The translations under genes were made by a program, and so were the position numbers. A stretch of 64,000 bases of DNA from Aristolochia californica (lineage: Eukaryota > Streptophyta > Magnoliopsida > Piperales > Aristolochiaceae), in assembly GCA_029961685.1 (NCBI GenBank), contig JARWKL010000009.1:19277237-19341236 (forward strand), in the 5' to 3' direction. The notes beneath the pieces were generated by a model that saw nothing but the letters and a program-made list of their open reading frames with translations, was not told where the DNA came from and searched no databases. Each line of letters opens with the position of its first letter. Position 1 is the stretch's first letter. Positions 26,051 to 39,754 of the stretch are shown here, piece after piece.

Positions 26051-29000
26051 TCTCGTAGACAACAAAGAGAATAGATGACAACGAAATGAAAATTTTAGAG
26101 TTTGTGTATGGAAAAAATTTAAAGCAATAACAAATGTAAGTAAAGAAAATTTATTCACACACCACAAATGAACACAAAAGTTTTGTTATCCAAGTTTGAA
26201 AAATTCCCCTAGTTCAACAACCCTAATAGCTTGGAATTTGATAAGAAAGAGATTTTTCTACACATGCTTTAAAACATGGATATGCATGCTTGAAACATGT
26301 TAAAGATGCAAATAACCTATCGATCCAAAACCTTTTAAAGAGAATGACAAACCGCTCATTAAATTCTCAAGTGAACGTGGGGTGGGATGTTTACCTGAGT
26401 CAATCAAGCCTTTATTTTGCGCATGTACAAAAAGCTAACCTAATGATCATTGATGATTGTAAAGTGATTTATCAAGCATAACGGGCTATATTTTTGTAAG
26501 GAATGACTTATGGGTTGGGATTCAACACTTAGTCAAAATTCCCCCGCCTCCCCCTTTTCCCGACGATTGCAAAACCTGATATTTAAAAACTAAAAAGAGT
26601 TTAAAATACCTAAAAATTAAAGAAATTTTTTGGAAATATCTCTCTCTAAATTTGTGCATTGTGGATTTCATTTTAGATGTATACTTTTTTTTCTCAAATC
26701 AAAACTTGAGTTTTCACTTTTCCCTTCATCTCGTAGACAAAAAAGAGAATAGATGACAACGAAATAAAAATTTTAGAGTTTGTTTATGGAAAAAATTTAA
26801 CGCAATAACAAATGTACGTAAAGTAAATTTATTCACACACCACAAATGAACACAAAATTTTTGTTATCCATGTTTGGCAAATTCCACAAGTTCAACAACC
26901 CTAATAGCTTGGAATTCGATAAGAAATAGATTTTTCTACACATGCGTTAAAAAAGGATATGCATGCTTGAAACATGTTAAAGATGCAAATGACCTATGGA
27001 TCCAAAACCTTTTAAAGAGAATCACAAACCGTTCATTAAATTCTCAAGTGAACGTGTGGTGGGATGTTTACACGAGTCAAAAAAGCCATTATTTTGCCCA
27101 TTTACTAAAAGCTGACCTAACGATCATTGGTGATTGTAATGTTATTTTTCATGCGTAACGGGCTATAGTTTGTATGGATTGAATTATGGGTTGGGATTCA
27201 ACACTCAGTTAAAATTCCCCTGCCTCCCCCTTTTCCCGACGACTGCAAAACATGTTATTTAAAAACTAAAAAGAGTTTACAATCCCTAAAAATTACAGAC
27301 GGTTTTTGAAACATCTCTCTCTAAATTTATGCAAATTGCATTTCTATTTTAGATGTAAATTTTTTTCGCAAATCAAAACTTGAGTTTTCACTTTTCCCTT
27401 CATCTTGTAGACAAAAAAGAGAATAGATGACAACAAAATGAAAATTATAGAGTTTGTGTATGGAAAAAATTTAAAGCAATAACAAATGTAAGTTAAGAAA
27501 ATTTATTCACACAGCACAAATGAACACAAAAGTTTTGTTATCCAAGTTTGAGAAATTCCACTAGTTCAACAACCCCAATAGCTTGGAATTTGATAAGAAA
27601 GAGATTTGTCTGCACGTGCTTTAAAAGATGGATATTCATGCTTGAAACATGTTAAAGATTCAAATGACCTTTGGATCCAAAACCTTTTAAAGAGAATAAC
27701 AAACCGCTCATTAAATTCTCAAGTGAATGTTCGGTGGGATGTTCACCCGAGTCAAACAAGCCATTATTTTTCCTATTTACAAAGAGCTGACCAAACGATC
27801 ATTGATTATTGTAAAGTGATTTATCATGCGTAACGGGCTATATATTTTTAAGCAATGACTTATGGGTTGAGATTCAACACTCTGTTAAAATTCCCCCGCC
27901 TCCACCTTTTCCTGACGATAGCAAAACATGATATATAAAAACTAAAAAGAGTTTACAATCCCGAATGACTACAGACACTTTTTGGAAATATCTTTCTCTA
28001 AATTTGTGCATTGTGCATTTCCATTTAAGATGCATACTTTTTTCTCAAATCAAAACTTGTGTTTTCATTTTTCCCTTCATCTTGAAGACAAAAAAGAGAA
28101 TAGATGAGACAATGAAAATTTTAGAGTTTGTGTATGGAAAAAATATAAAGCAATAACAAATGTAAGTAAAGAAAATTTATTCACACACCACAAATGAACA
28201 CAAACGTTTTGTTATCCATGTTTTGGAAATTCCACTAGTTCAACAACCCCAATAGCTTGGAATTTTATAAGGATGAGATTTTTCTACACATGCTTTCAAA
28301 AATGGATAGGCATGCTTAAAACATGTTAATTATTCAAATGACCTATGGATCCAAAACCTTTTAAAGAGAATAACAAACCTTTCATTAAATTCCCAAGTGA
28401 ACGTCCAGTGGGATGTTTACCAGAATCAAACATCCAATTATTTTGCCTTACAAAAAGCTGACTTAACGATCATTGAAGATTGTAAAGTTATTTATCATGT
28501 GTAATGGACAATATTTTTGTAAGGAATGACTTATGGGTTGGGATTAAACACTAAGTTAAAATTCCCCCGCCTCCTGCTTTTCTCGACGATTGCAAAACCT
28601 GATTTATAAAAACTTAAAAGAGTTTACAATCCCTAAAATTACAGAGATTTTTTGGAAATATCTCACGTTAAATTTGTGCATTGTGTATATATATACTTTT
28701 TTTTCAAATCAAAACTTGAGTTTTCACTTTTCCCTTCATCTTGTAGACAAAAAAGAGAATAGATGACAAAGAAATGAAAACTTTAGAGTTTGTGTATGAA
28801 AAAAATTTAAAACAATAACAAATATACGTAAATAAAATTTATTCACAAACCACAAATGAACACAAAGGTTTTGTTATCCAAGTTTGGGAAATTCCACTAG
28901 TTCAACAATCCTAATAGCTTAGAATTTGAAAAGAAAGAGATTTTTCTACACATGCGTTAAAAAATGGATATGCATGCTTGAAACATGTTAAAGATGCAAA

Positions 29001-29349
29001 TGACCTATGGATCCAAAACCTTTTAAAGAGAATAACAAACCGCTCATTAAATTCTCAAGCGAACGTGCCGTGGGATGTTTACACGAGTCAAAAAAGCCAT
29101 TATTTTGCCCATTTACTAAAAGTTGACCTAATGATCATTGATGATAGTAATGTAATTTTTCATGTGTAACGGGCTATATTTTTGTAAGGAATTACTTATG
29201 GGGTGGGATTCAACACTAAGTTAAAATTCCACCTCCTCCCCCTTTTCCCGACGATTGCAAAACCTGATATAGAAAAACTAAAAAGAGTTTAAAATCCCTA
29301 AAAATTATAGACACTTTTCGGAAATAACTCTCTCTAAATTTGAGCATTG

Positions 29350-32300
29350 TGAATTTCCATTTTCGATGTATAATTTTTTCTCAAATCAGAACTTGATTTT
29401 TCACTTTTCCCTTCATCTCGTAGACCAAAAAGAGAATAGATGACAACAAAATGAAAATTTTAGAGTTTGTGTATGCAAAAAATTTGAAGCAATAACAAAT
29501 GTAAGTAAATAAAATTCATTCATACACCACTAATGAACACAAAAGTTTTGTTATCCAAGTTTGGGAAATTCCACTAGTTCAGCAACTCCATTAGCTTGGA
29601 ATTTGATACGAAAGAGATTTTTCTACACATGCTTTAAAAAATGGATATTCATGCTTGAAACATGTTAATGATTCAAATGACCTATGGATCCAAAACCTTT
29701 TAAAGAGAATAAGAAACCGCTCATTAAATTCTCAAGTGAACATTCGGTGGGATGTTTACCCGAGTCAAACAAGCCATTATTTTGCCCATTTACAAAGAGC
29801 TGACCAAATGATCATTGAATATTGTAAAGTGATTTATCATGTGTAACAAGCTATATTTTAATAAGCAATGACTTATGGGCTGGGATTCAACGCTCAGTTA
29901 AAATTCCCCCATCTACCCTTTTCCCGACGATTGCAAAACCAGATATATAAAAACTAAAAAGAGTTTACAATCCCTAAAAATTATTGACACTTTTTGGAAA
30001 TATCTCTCTCTAAATTTTTACATTGCGCCTTTCCGTTTTAGATGTATACTTTTTTCTCAAATCAAAACTTGAGTTTCCACATTTTCCTTCATCTCGTAGA
30101 CAAAAAAGAGAATAGATGACAACGAAATAAAAATTTTAGAGTTTGTGTATGGAAAAAATTTAAAGCAATAACAAATGTAAGTAAAGAAAATTTATTCCCA
30201 CACTAACGAACACAAAAGTTTTGTTATCGAACTTTTGGAAATTCCACTAGTTCAACAACCCCAATAGCTTAGAATTTGATAAGAAAGAGATTTTTCTACA
30301 CATGGTTTAAAAAGTGGATATGCATGCTTGAAACATGTTAAAGATGCAAATGACCTATGGATCCTTAAACTTTTAAAGAGAATAAAAAACCTCTCATTAA
30401 ATTCTCAAGTGAACGAGCGATGGGATGTTTACCTGGGTCAAGCAAGCCATTATTTTGCCCGTTTACAAAAAGCTGGCCGTACGATCAATGTTGATTGTAG
30501 AGTGACTTATCATGCTTAACGGGCTATAGTTTTGTAAGAAATGACTTATGGGATGGGATTCAACACTCAGTTAAAATTCCCTCGCCTCCCCCTTTTCCCA
30601 ACGATTGCAAAACCTTGATATACAAAAACTGAAAAGAGTTTACAATATCTAAAAATTATAGACACTTTTTAGAAGTATCTCTCTCTAAATTTTTTCAAAT
30701 TGAATTTCTATTTTATATGTAAACTTTTTTCTCAAATCGAAACTTGAGTTTTCTCTTTTCCCTTCATCCCGTGGACAAAAAAAAGAATAGATGACAACGA
30801 AATGGAAATTCTAGAGTTTGTGTATGGAAAGAATTTAAAGCAATAACAAATGTAAGTGAAGAAAATTTATTCACACACCACAAATGAACACAAAAGTTTT
30901 GTTATCCAAGTTTGGGAAATTCCACTAGTTCAACAACTCCAATAGCTTGGAATTTTATAAGAAAGAGAATTTTCTACACATGCTTTAAAAAATGGATATG
31001 CATTCTTGAAACATGTTAAATATTCAAATGACCTATGGATCCAAAACCTTTTAAAGAGAATAAAAAACCGCTCATTAAATTCTACAGTGAACGTCCGATG
31101 GGAGGTTTACCCGAGTCAAATAAGACATTATTTTACCCATTTCAAAAAAGCTGACCTAATGATCATTGATGATTGTAAAGTGATTTATCATGCGTAATGG
31201 GCTATATTTTTTTAAGCAATGACTCATTGGTTGGGATTCAACACTTAGTTAAAATTCCCCCGCCACCCGCTTTTCCCGACGATTGGAAAACCTTATATAT
31301 AAAAACTAAAAAGAGTTTACAATCCCTAAAAATTATAGACACTTTTTGGAAATATCTCTCTCTAAATTTGTGCATTGTGCCCTTTTTAGATATACACTTT
31401 TTTCTCAAATCAAAACTTGAGTTTTCATATTTTCCTTCATCTCGTAGACAAAAAAGAGAAGTGATGACAGCGAAATGAAAATTTTAGAGTTTGCGTATGG
31501 AAAAAAATTAAAAAAATAACAAATAAAAGTAAATAAAATTTATTCACACACAACAAATGAACACAAAAGTTTTTTTATCCAAGTTTGGGAAATTCCACTA
31601 ATTCAACAACCCCAATAGCTTGGAATTTGATAAGAAAGAGATTTTTCTACACAAGCTTTAAAAAATGGATATGCATGCTTGAAACATGTTAAAGATGCAA
31701 TTGACCTATGGATCCAAAAATTTTTAAAGAGACTAAAAAATCGCTCATTAAATTCACAAGTGAACGTGCGGTGGGATGTTTACCCGAGTGAAAAAAGCCA
31801 TTATTTTTCCCATTTACAAAAAGCTGACCTAACGATCATTGATGATTGTAATGTGATTTATCATGCGTAATGGGCTATATTTTCTTAAGGAAGACTTATG
31901 GGTTGGGATTCAACACTCAGTTAAAATTCCCCCTCCTCCCACTTTTCCCGACGATTGCAAAACCTGATATATAAAAACTAAAAAAGAGTTTACAATCCCT
32001 AAAAAGTACAGACACTTTTTGGAAATATCACTCTCTAAATTTGTGCATTGTGCATTTCTATTATTGATGTATTTTTTTTTCTCAAATCAAAACTTGTGTC
32101 TTCACTTTTCCCTTCATCTCGTAGAAAAAAAAAAGAATAGATGACAACGAAATAAAAATTTTAGAGTTTGTGTATGGAAAAAATTTAGAGAAATAAGAAT
32201 GTAAGTAAAGAAAATTTATTTACACACCACTAACGAACACAAAAGTTTTGTTATCCAAGTTTTGGAACTTCCACTAGTTCAACAACCCCAATAGCTTGGA

Positions 32301-32800
32301 ATTTTATAAGAAAGAGATTTTTCTAAAAAAGCTATAAAAAAAGGATATACATGTTTGAAACATGTTAAAGATGCAAAGGACCTATGGATCCAAAAACGTT
32401 TAAAGAGAATAACACACCGCTCATTAAATTCTCAAGTGAACGTGCGGCGGGATGTTTACCCGGGTCAAGCAAGCCATTATTTTGCCCAATTACAAAAAGT
32501 TGACCGAACGATCATTGATGATTGTAAAGTGATTCATCATGCTTAACGGGCTATATTTTTGTAAGGATTGACTTATGGTTAGGGATTCAACACTCAGTTA
32601 AAATTCCCTCGCCTCCCCCTTTTCCCAACGATTGCAAAACCTGTTATTAAAAAACTAAAAAGAGTTTACAATAGCTAAAAATTACAGACACTTTTTTGAA
32701 ACATCTCTCTCTAAATTTATGCAAATTGCATTTCTATTTTAGATGTAAACTTTTTTCTCAATTCAAAACTTGAGTTTTAACTTTTCGCTTCATCTTGTAG
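29350..32800 (+). repeat. Higher-order block, copy 2, with one extra monomer
   Basis: This is the counterpart of 23.28-26.05 kb. The correspondence is nine monomers up to about 31.2 kb and ten monomers from about 32.2 kb. One monomer (roughly 31.2-31.87 kb) is therefore extra in this copy, or one was lost from copy 1. Three successive units end in matching ways in the two blocks. At 23.58 and 29.66 kb both encode the residues LQRADQ or LLRADQ. At 24.26 and 30.33 kb both encode GQASHYFA. At 24.93 and 31.01 kb both encode HYFTH. Confidence 0.86.
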
Positions 32801-33224
32801 ACAAAACAGAGAATAGATGACATCGAAATGAAAATTTTAAAGTTTGTGTATGGAAAAAATTTAGGGAAATAACAAATGTAAGTAAAAAAAAATTATTCAC
32901 ACACCAATAATGAACACAAAAGTTTTGTTATCCAAGTTTGGCAAATTCCACAAGTTCAACAACCCCAATAGGTTGGAATTTAATAAGAAAAAGATTTTTC
33001 TACACTTGCTTCAAAAAATGGATATGCATGCTTGAAACATGTTAAAGATGCAAATGACCTATGGATCCAAAAGCTTTTAAAGAGAATAACAAACTGCTCA
33101 TTAAATTCTCAACTGAACGTGCGGTGGGATGTTTACTCAAGTTAAACAAGCGATTATTTTGCCCATTTACATAAAACTGAGCGAACGATCATTGATGATT
33201 GTAAAGTGATTTATCATGCTTAAC

Positions 33225-33812
33225 GGGCTATAGTTTTGTATGGAATGACCTATGGGTTGGGATTCAACACTCGGTTAAAATTCCCCCGCCTAGCTCTCTC
33301 TAATTTTGTGGATTGTGCATTTCCTTTTTAAATGTATACTTTTTTCTTAAATCATAACTTGAGTTTTCACTTTTCCCTTCATCTCGTAGACAAAAAAGAG
33401 AATAGATGACAACGAAATAAAAATTTTAGAGTTTGTGTACGGAAAGAATTTAAAGCAATCACAAATGTAAGTAAAGAAAATTTATTCACACACCACAAAT
33501 GAACACAAAAGTTTTGTTATCCAAGTTTTTGAAATTCCACTAGTTCAACAACCCCAATAGCTTGGAATTTGATAAGAAAGAGATTTATCTACACAATCTT
33601 TAAAAAATGGATATGCATACTTGAAACATGTTAAAGATGCAAATGACCTATGGATCAAAAACCTTTCAAAGAGAATAACAAATCGCTCATTAAATTCTCA
33701 AGTGAATGTGTGGTGGCATGTTTACCCGAGTCAAACAAGCCATTATTTTGCCCATTTACAAAAGCTGACCTAACGATCATTGATGATTGTAATGTGATTT
33801 ATCATCCGTAAC
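33225..33812 (+). repeat. Recombinant monomer (588 bp) with ~88-bp deletion and A-type patch
   Basis: At about 33288-33294 CCCCCGCCT is joined to AGCTCTCTCTAATTT. The rest of the pyrimidine tract, the TATA-like element and the following TACAATCCC region are lost. The sequence right after the junction carries A-type marks unlike the flanking B units: TTTCTTAAATCA, and TTCCTTTTTAAATGTATAC. The latter also occurs near 4.75 kb in A territory. This fits an exchange between distant monomers at the junction. Confidence 0.8.
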
Positions 33813-36800
33813 GGGCTATATTTTTTTAAGGAATGACTAATGGGTTGGGATTCAACACTCAGTTAAAATTCCCCCGCCTCCCCCTTCTCCTGACAATTAC
33901 GAAACCTGATATATAAAAACTAAAAAGAGTTTACAATCCCTTAAAATTATAGACACTTTTTGAAATATCTCTCTCTAAATTTGTGCATTGTGCATTTCCA
34001 TTTTAGATGTATACTTTTTTTCTCAAATCAAAACTTGAGTTTTCACTTTTCCCTTCATCTCGTAGACAAAAAAAGAGAATATATGACAACAAAATGAAAA
34101 TTTTTGAGTTTGTTTATGGAAAAAATTTAAAGCAATAACAAATGTAAGTAAATAAAATTTATTCACACACCACAAATGAACACAAAAGTTTTGTTATACA
34201 AGTTTGGGAAATTCCACTAGTTCAACAACCCCACTAGATTGGAATTTCATAAAAAAGAGATTTTTCTACACAAACTTTAACAAATGGATATGCATACTTG
34301 AAACATGTTAAAGATGCAAATGACCTATGGATCCCAAACCTTTTAAAGAGAATAACAATCCACTCATTAAATTCTATAGTGAATGTGCGGTGGGATGTTT
34401 ACCCGAGTCAATCAAGCCATTATTTTGCCTATTTATAAAAAGCTGACAAAGGATCATTGATGATTGTAAAGTGATTTATTATGCATAACGGGCTATATTT
34501 TTGTAAGGAATGACTTATGGGTTAGGATTCAACACTCAGTGAAAATTCCCCTTCCTCCCCCTTTTTCTCGATGATTGCAAAACCTGATATTAAAAAACTA
34601 AAAAGAGTTTACAATCCCTAAAAATTACAGAAACTTTTTGGAAATATCTCTTTATAAATTTGTGCATTGTGTATTTACATTTTAGTTGTATACTTTTTTT
34701 TTCAAATCAAAACATGAGTTTTCACTTTTCCCTTCATCTCGTAGACAAAAAAGAGAATAAATGACAACGAAATAAAAAATTTTGAGTTTGTGTATGGAAA
34801 AAATTTAAACCAATAACAAATGTAAGTAAAGAAAATTTATTCACACACCACAAATGAACACTAAGTTTTTTTTATCCAAGTTTTGGAAATTCCACTACTT
34901 CAACAACCCCAATAGCTTGAAATTTGATAAGAAAGAGATTTTTCTACACAAGCTTTAAAAAATAGATATGCATGCTTGAAACATTATAAAGATGAAAATT
35001 AACTATGTATCCAAACCTTTTCAAGGGAATAACTAACCGCTAATTAAATTCTAGAGTGAATGTGCGGTGGGATATTTACCCGAGTCAAAGAAGCCATTAT
35101 TTTGCCCATTCACAAAAAGCTGACCTAGCAATCATTGATGATTGTAAAGGGATTTATCATGCGTAATGGGCTATATTTTTGTAAGGAATGACATATGGTT
35201 TGGGATTCAACACTCAGTTAAAATTCCCCCGCCTCACTCTTTTCCCCACAATTGCAAAACCTGAGGTATAAAAACTAAAAAGAGTTTACAATCCCTAAAA
35301 ATTACAAACACTTTTTGGAAATATCTCTCTCTAAATTTTTGCATTGTGCATTTCCATTTTAGATGTATACTTTTTTCTCAAATCAAAACATGAGTTTTCA
35401 CTTTTCCCTTCATCTTGTGGCCAAAAAAGAGAATAGATGACGATGAAATGAAAATTTTAGAGTTTGTGTATGGAAAAAATTAAAGTAATAACAAATGTAA
35501 GTAAAGAAAATTTATTCACATACCACAAATGAACACAAAAGTTTTGTTATTCAAGTTTCAGAAATTCCACTAGTTCAACAACCCCAATTAGCTTGGAATT
35601 GGATAAGAAAGAGATTTTTCTACACATGCTTTAAAAAATGGATAGGCATGCTTGAAACATGTTAAAGATGCAAATGACCTATGCATCCAAAACCTTTTAA
35701 AGATAATGACAAACCGTTCATTAAATTCTCAAGTGAACGTGCGGTGGGATGTTGACCCGATTCAATCAAGCCATCATTTTGCCCATCTACAAAAAGCTGA
35801 TCTAATGATCATTGATGATTGTAAAGTGATTTATCAAGCATAACGGGCTATATTTTTGTAAGGAATGACTTATGGGTTGAGATTCAACACTTAGTTGAAA
35901 TTCCCCCGCCTCCCCCCTTTCCCGATGATTGCAAAACCTGATATATAAAAACCAAAAAGGGTTTAAAATCCCGAAAAATTAAAGACAATTTTTGGAAATA
36001 CCTCTCTCTATTTTTATGCATTGTGCATTTCCATTTTAGATGTATGCTTTTTTTCTCAAATCAAAACTTGAGTTTTGACTTTTCCCTTCATCTCGTAGAC
36101 AAAAAAGAGAATAGATGACAACGAAATGAAAATTTTAGAATTTGTGTATGGAAAAAATTTAAAGCAATACCAAATGTAATTAAAGAAAATTTATTCACAC
36201 ACCAGAAATGAACACAAAACTTTTGTTATCCAAGTTTGGGAAATTCCACTAGTTCAACAACCCCATTAGCTTGGAATTTGATAAGAAAGGGATTTTCCTA
36301 CACATGCTTTAAAAAATGGATATGCATGCTTGAAACAAGGTAAAGATGCAAATGACATATGGATCCAAAACCTTTTAAAAAGAATAACAAACCGCTCATT
36401 AAATTCTCAAGTGAACATGCGGTGGGATGTTTACCCGAGTGAAACAAGTCATCATTTTGCCCATTGACAAAAATCAGCCCTAACGATGTTTGATGATTGT
36501 AAAGTGATTTATCATGCGTAACGGGCTATAATTTTTTAAGGAATGACTTATGGGTTTGGATTCAACACTCAGTAAAAATTCCCTCGCCTCCCCCTTTTCT
36601 CGACGATTGCAAAACATGATATATAAAAACTAAAAAGAGTTTACAATCCCTATAAATTACAGACACTTGTTTGAAATATCTCTCTCAAAATTTTTTCATT
36701 GTGCATTTCCATTTTAAATGTGTACTTTTTTTTATAATCAAAACTTGAGTTTTCACTTTTCCCTTCATCTCGTAGACAAAAATGAGAATAGATGACAACG

Positions 36801-39039
36801 AAACGAAAATTTTAGAGTTCATGTAAGGAAAAAATTTAAAGCAATAAAAAAGGTAAGTAAAGAAAATTTATTCACACTCAAAAAATGAACACTAAAGTTT
36901 TGTCATCCAAGTTTGGGAAATTCCACTAGTTCAACAACCCCAATAGCTTGGAATTTGATAAGAAAGAGATTTTTCTACACATGCTTTAAAAAATAAATAA
37001 GCATGCTTGAAACATGTTAAAGATGCAAATGACCTATGGATCAAAAACCATTTAAAGAGAATGACAAACCACTCTTTAAATTCTAAAGTGAACGTGTAGT
37101 GGGATGTTTACTCGAGTCAAACAAGCCATTATTTTGCCCATTCACAAAAAGTTGACCTAACGATCATTGATGATTGTAAAGTGATTTTTCATGCGTACCG
37201 GGCTATATTTTTGTAAGGAATGACTTATCGGTTGGGATTCAACACTCAATTAAAATTCCCCTACCTCCTCTTTTTCACGAGGATTGCAAAACCTGATATA
37301 TAAAAACTAAAAAGAGTTTACAATCCCTAAAAATTACAGACACTTTTTTTAAATATCACTCTCTAAATTTGTGCATTGCGCATTTCCATTTTAGATGTAT
37401 ACTTTTTTCTAAAATCAAAACTTGAGTTTTCACCTTTCCCTTCATCTCGAAGACAAAAAATAGAATAGATGATGACAAATTGAAAATTTTAGAGTTTGTG
37501 TATGGAAAAAATTTAAAGCAATAACAAATGTAAGTAAAGAAAATTTATTCACACACCACAAATGGACAAAAAAGTTTTCTTATTCAAGTTTGGGAAATTC
37601 CACTAGTTCATAAACCCCAATAGCTTGGAATTTGATAAGAAATTTTTTTTTCTACACATGCTTTAAAAAATGGATATGCAAGCTTTAAACATGTTAAAGA
37701 TGCAAATGACCTATGGTTCAAAAACAATATAAAGAGAAAAATAAACCGCTCATTAAGTTCTCAAGTGAACGTGCAGTGGAATGTTTACCCGAGTCAAACA
37801 AGCCATTATTTCGCCCATTTACAAAAAGCTAACCTAACAATCATTGATGATTGTAAACTGATTTATCATGCATAACGAGCTATATTTTTGTAAGGAATGA
37901 CTTATGGGTTGGGATACAACATTCATTTAAAATTCCCCTACCTCCCCCTTTTCCAGACGGTTGCAAAACCTGATATATAAAAACTCAAAAGTGTTTATAA
38001 TCCCTATAAATTACAGTAACTTTTTGGAAATATCTTTCTCTAAAATTTTTCATTGTCCATTTCCATTTTAGATGTATACTTTTTTCTTAAATAAAAACTT
38101 GAGTTTTCACTTTTCCCTTCATCTTGTAGAAAAAAATAGAATAGATGACAATGAAATGAAAATTTTAGAGTTTATGTATGAAAAAAATTTAAAGCAATAA
38201 CAAATGTAAGTAAAGAAAAATTATTCATACACCACAAATGAACACAAAATTTTTGTAATCTAAGTTTGGGAAATTCCACTAGTTCAACAACACCAATAGC
38301 TTGGAATTTGATAAGAAAGAGATTTTTCTACACTTGCTTTAAAAAATGGATATGCATGCTTGAAACATGTTAAAGATGCAAATGACCTATGGATCCAAAA
38401 CCTTTTAAAGAGAATGAAAAAGCTCTCTTTAAATTCTCAAGTGAACGTGCGGTGGGATGTTTACCTGAGTCAAACATGCCATTATTTTACCCATTTACAA
38501 AAAGCTGACCTAACGATCATTGATGATTGTAAAGTGATTTAGCATGGATACCGGGCTATATTTTTGTAAGGAATGACTTATGGGTTGGGATTCAACACTC
38601 AGTAAAAATTCCCCCACCTCCTCCCCCTTTTCCCGAGGATTGGAAAACATGATAAATAAAAACTAAAAAGAGTTTACAATCCCTAAAAAATTACAGACAC
38701 TTTTTTGAAATATCTCTCTCTAAATTTGAGTGTTGTGCATTTCCATTTTAGATGTATACTTCTTTCACAAATCAAAACTTGAGTTTTCACTTTTCCCCTC
38801 ATCTCGTAGACAAAAAAGAGAATAGATGACAACGAAATGAAAACTTTAGAGTTTGTGTATGGAAAAAATTTAAAGCAATAACAAATGTAAGTAAAGAAAA
38901 TTTATCTACACACCACAAATGAACACAAAAGTTATGTTATCCAAGTTTGGGAAATTCCTCTACTTCAACAACTCCAATACTTTGAATTTGATTAGAAAGA
39001 GGTTTTTCTACACATTCATTAAAAAATGGATGTGCATGC

Positions 39040-39231
39040 TTGAAACATGTTAAAGATGCAAATGACCTATGGATCCAAAACCTTTTAAAGAGAATGACAA
39101 ACCGCTCATTAAATTCTCAAGTGAACGTGCGGTGGGATGTTTACATGAGTCAAACAAGCCATTATTTTGCCCATTTAGGAAAAGCTGACCTAACAATCAT
39201 TGATGATTGTAAAGTGATTTATCATCCGTAA
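39040..39231 (+). other. Recurrent 63-codon open frame (representative copy)
   Basis: This frame begins ATGAAACATGTTAAAG and ends at the TAA of the anchor TAACGG. The product is basic at its start (MKHVKDANDLWIQNLLKR) and ends DDCKVIYHP. Most copies end HA. Essentially the same frame is open in roughly thirty subfamily B units, for example at 24257, 28978, 31679, 42250, 53148, 60256, 60934 and 63308. In subfamily A one fewer A in ATCCAAACC breaks it. I recognise no domain, signal peptide or membrane segment. Many sister units carry frameshifts or stops, and substitutions hit all codon positions. Conservation of the repeat alone would make the frame recur, so coding is not shown. It could also be a relic of a gene fragment captured into the satellite. 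Confidence 0.3.
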
Positions 39232-39232
39232 C

Positions 39233-39754
39233 GGCTATATTTTTGTAAGAAATGAATTATGGGTTGGGATTCAAGACTCAGTTAAAATTCCCCCGCCTCC
39301 CCCTTTTCCCGACGATTGCAAAACCTGATATATAAAAAACTAAAAACAGTTTATAATCCCTAAAAATTTTAGAGTTTGTGTTTGGAAAAAATTTAAAGCA
39401 ATAAAAAATGTAAGTAAAGAAAATTTAATGACACACCACAAATGAACACAAAAGTTTTTTTATCCAAGTTTGGGAAATTCTACTAGTTCAACAACCCCAA
39501 TAGACTGGAATTTGATAAGAAAGAGATTTTCTCCACATGCTTTAAAAAATGGAAATGAATGCTTGAAATATGTTTGAGATGCAAATGACCTATGGATCCA
39601 AAACCTTTTACACAGAGTAACAAACTGTTGATTAAATTCTCAAGTGAACGTGCGGTGGGATGTTTACACGAGACAAACAAGCCATTATTTTGCCCATTTA
39701 CAAAAACTGACCTAACGATCATAGATGATTGTAAAGTGATTTATCATTCGTAAC
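39233..39754 (+). repeat. Short-variant monomer (522 bp), 154-bp deletion
   Basis: CCTAAAAATT is joined directly to TTAGAGTTTGTG at 39361-39374. The segment from ACAGACAC to the end of GAAATGAAAA is missing. It carries the subfamily's private marks: AATAGACTGG (usual AGCTTGG), GAGTAACAAACTG and ATCATAGATG (usual ATCATTGATG). Its right anchor reads CAGG. It is the first short unit from the left, and the next is 8 kb away. Confidence 0.93.

Larger units (their letters stand above)
21746..28505 (+). repeat. Monomers 33-42, subfamily B
   Basis: Units start at (length) 21746 (679), 22425 (678), 23103 (675), 23778 (672), 24450 (677), 25127 (679), 25806 (677), 26483 (677), 27160 (675) and 27835 (671). 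B marks are consistent: GGATGTTTACC, CTCAAATC or CGCAAATC, and ATCCAAAACC. The extra A in ATCCAAAACC joins the frame before it to the frame after it. As a result a 63-codon frame is open in several units, for example at 24257-24448, 24934-25125 and 26290-26481. No gene is otherwise supported. Confidence 0.93.
28506..35167 (+). repeat. Monomers 43-52, subfamily B
   Basis: Units start at (length) 28506 (665), 29171 (677), 29848 (673), 30521 (678), 31199 (673), 31872 (676), 32548 (677), 33225 (588), 33813 (677) and 34490 (678). In unit 28506 the segment before the T-tract is shortened, leaving TGTGTATATATATAC near 28684-28698. A-type marks reappear inside unit 33225 and near 34.98-35.08 kb. The 63-codon frame is open in units ending at 29170, 29847, 30520, 31198, 31871 and 32547. 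Confidence 0.93.
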
